A stretch of DNA of 64,000 nt from a bacterium (GTDB lineage: Bacteria; Sumerlaeota; Sumerlaeia; SLMS01; JAHLLQ01), in the NCBI GenBank assembly GCA_020444065.1, contig JAHLLQ010000003.1:382979-446978 (forward strand), written 5' to 3'. Under the pieces are notes generated by a model. That model was not told the origin of the DNA and searched no databases. It saw only the letters and a list, made by a program, of their open reading frames with translations. Position numbers and translations under genes: made by a program. Below are positions 63,447 to 64,000 of this stretch, in pieces; position 1 is the stretch's first letter; the number at the start of each line of letters is the position of its first letter.

Positions 63447-63487
63447 CCTGCCCCCGGAAGTGGGAAGTCTTCCGGGGGCAGGTCTTT
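63447..63487 (+). terminator. Rho-independent terminator after dsbD
   Basis: CCTGCCCCCGGAAG-tgggaagt-CTTCCGGGGGCAGG followed by tctTT. Beyond it, 63490-63700 shows only a GGCCGCGCGGCC-type inverted motif near 63530 and 63580. Confidence 0.85.
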
Positions 63488-63721
63488 GGGGGGGATCGTT
63501 ACCCAGGGAGGGTACGCTTCTGTTCGGCCGCGCGGCCAATTCGTCTCCTGATCCTCTGCAGTCAAGAGGGCCGCACGGCCAAAGCACGGCCGCGCGAACG
63601 CAGTCAGCCTTGGAAATCATCATCATGTCAGGGAACTGTTTTCGGAGATGGTCTCACATCGGTCGACGGAGACCATGAAAAGCGATGACTGCCTGCCGAA
63701 TCGTTCCCAATCCCAACATGC

Positions 63722-63988
63722 TTACACGTTCCCGGCGATATGGCCGGGAGATACTGGTACTTCCCCAACGGGAAAGCGTGCAAACACTGCACCAGTTTTT
63801 GGAGCGTCTCTGATGCAAGCGTTGATGGCTGAGACCTCAGGACTTACGGGCGGCACGGTCCCCTTCCACTGGGATTCTACCGATTGCACCGGAATTGTCG
63901 CTTGCCCTGTTCCTGTGCAGACGTATCGAAGCATGTGTGTACGCGGAGTTCTCCGGTTGCCAAGCTCCCCGTCCTCGCGATACCTCAT
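63722..63988 (-). CDS. Doubtful small ORF, 88 residues
   Basis: Opens with MRYREDGELGNRRTPRTHML and contains VESQWKGTVPPVSPEVS. No ribosome site of note, no signal peptide and no family recognised. The ORF ends near the window's right edge where upstream context is cut off. It may be an antisense shadow of a structured RNA or a decayed element. Confidence 0.2.
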   Translation of the reverse strand: MRYREDGELGNRRTPRTHMLRYVCTGTGQATIPVQSVESQWKGTVPPVSPEVSAINACIRDAPKTGAVFARFPVGEVPVSPGHIAGNV

Positions 63989-64000
63989 CCCAGTATGGCG

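Overview
The window is high-GC bacterial DNA (about 60% by eye) from a Gram-negative-type organism: it has an MCE/MlaD protein, lipoproteins, DsbD and a periplasmic di-haem enzyme. Large secreted proteins with FG-GAP, thrombospondin-type-3, dockerin-like and cohesin-like modules, a bacterial microcompartment shell gene, PPi-type phosphofructokinase, a tricorn-like protease and abundant REP-like hairpin repeats suggest a little-studied lineage such as Sumerlaeota/BRC1 or a PVC/FCB relative. This placement is inference; no rRNA or marker gene settles it.

Layout. 1-2165: 3'-truncated Ski2-like helicase. 2166-2943: REP repeats. 2944-9607: MlaD-like and glycosyltransferase-like pair, two small membrane-anchored proteins, a zinc-free-type MDR oxidoreductase, a DUF454 protein and a GH57 branching enzyme. 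9608-10269: repeats. 10270-13187: leftward operon of a BMC-H shell protein, a flavoprotein with an encapsulation-peptide-like N-terminus, rmlA and a membrane protein. 13664-16285: tRNA-Asn followed by a small island with remnants of a serine recombinase and a tyrosine recombinase around an intact nuclease-SIR2 protein that looks like a defence gene.

16580-36648 is dominated by secreted modular proteins. There is a 1,721-residue protein with a papain-like domain, FG-GAP propeller, dockerin and HExxH domain; a beta-helix protein ending in a dockerin-like module; a single-cohesin-like protein; a 1,789-residue protein with nine cohesin-like repeats, a Thr-Pro linker and two C-terminal beta-sandwich-like modules; and a two-cohesin-like protein. 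Together they look like a cellulosome-type cohesin/dockerin scaffold set outside the classical clostridial setting. HslV, a DUF368 polyprenyl-phosphate transporter and a fused ATP sulfurylase/APS kinase lie between the first protein and the rest.

36664-44488: small membrane protein, PAS-rich sensor histidine kinase, GT2 glycosyltransferase and a heterodimeric ABC exporter (the last three genes overlap). 44489-45187: no convincing gene, but it ends in a strong terminator and may hold an untranslated RNA. 45188-48109: di-haem oxidoreductase. 48157-49936: an IS200-like HUH transposase set within at least eight REP-like copies in both orientations. 50059-63421: FHA/sigma-54 activator, LarA-like protein, histone-H1-like protein, PPi-PFK, lipoprotein, tricorn-like protease, CPBP protease and DsbD. 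63422-64000: terminator and one doubtful ORF.
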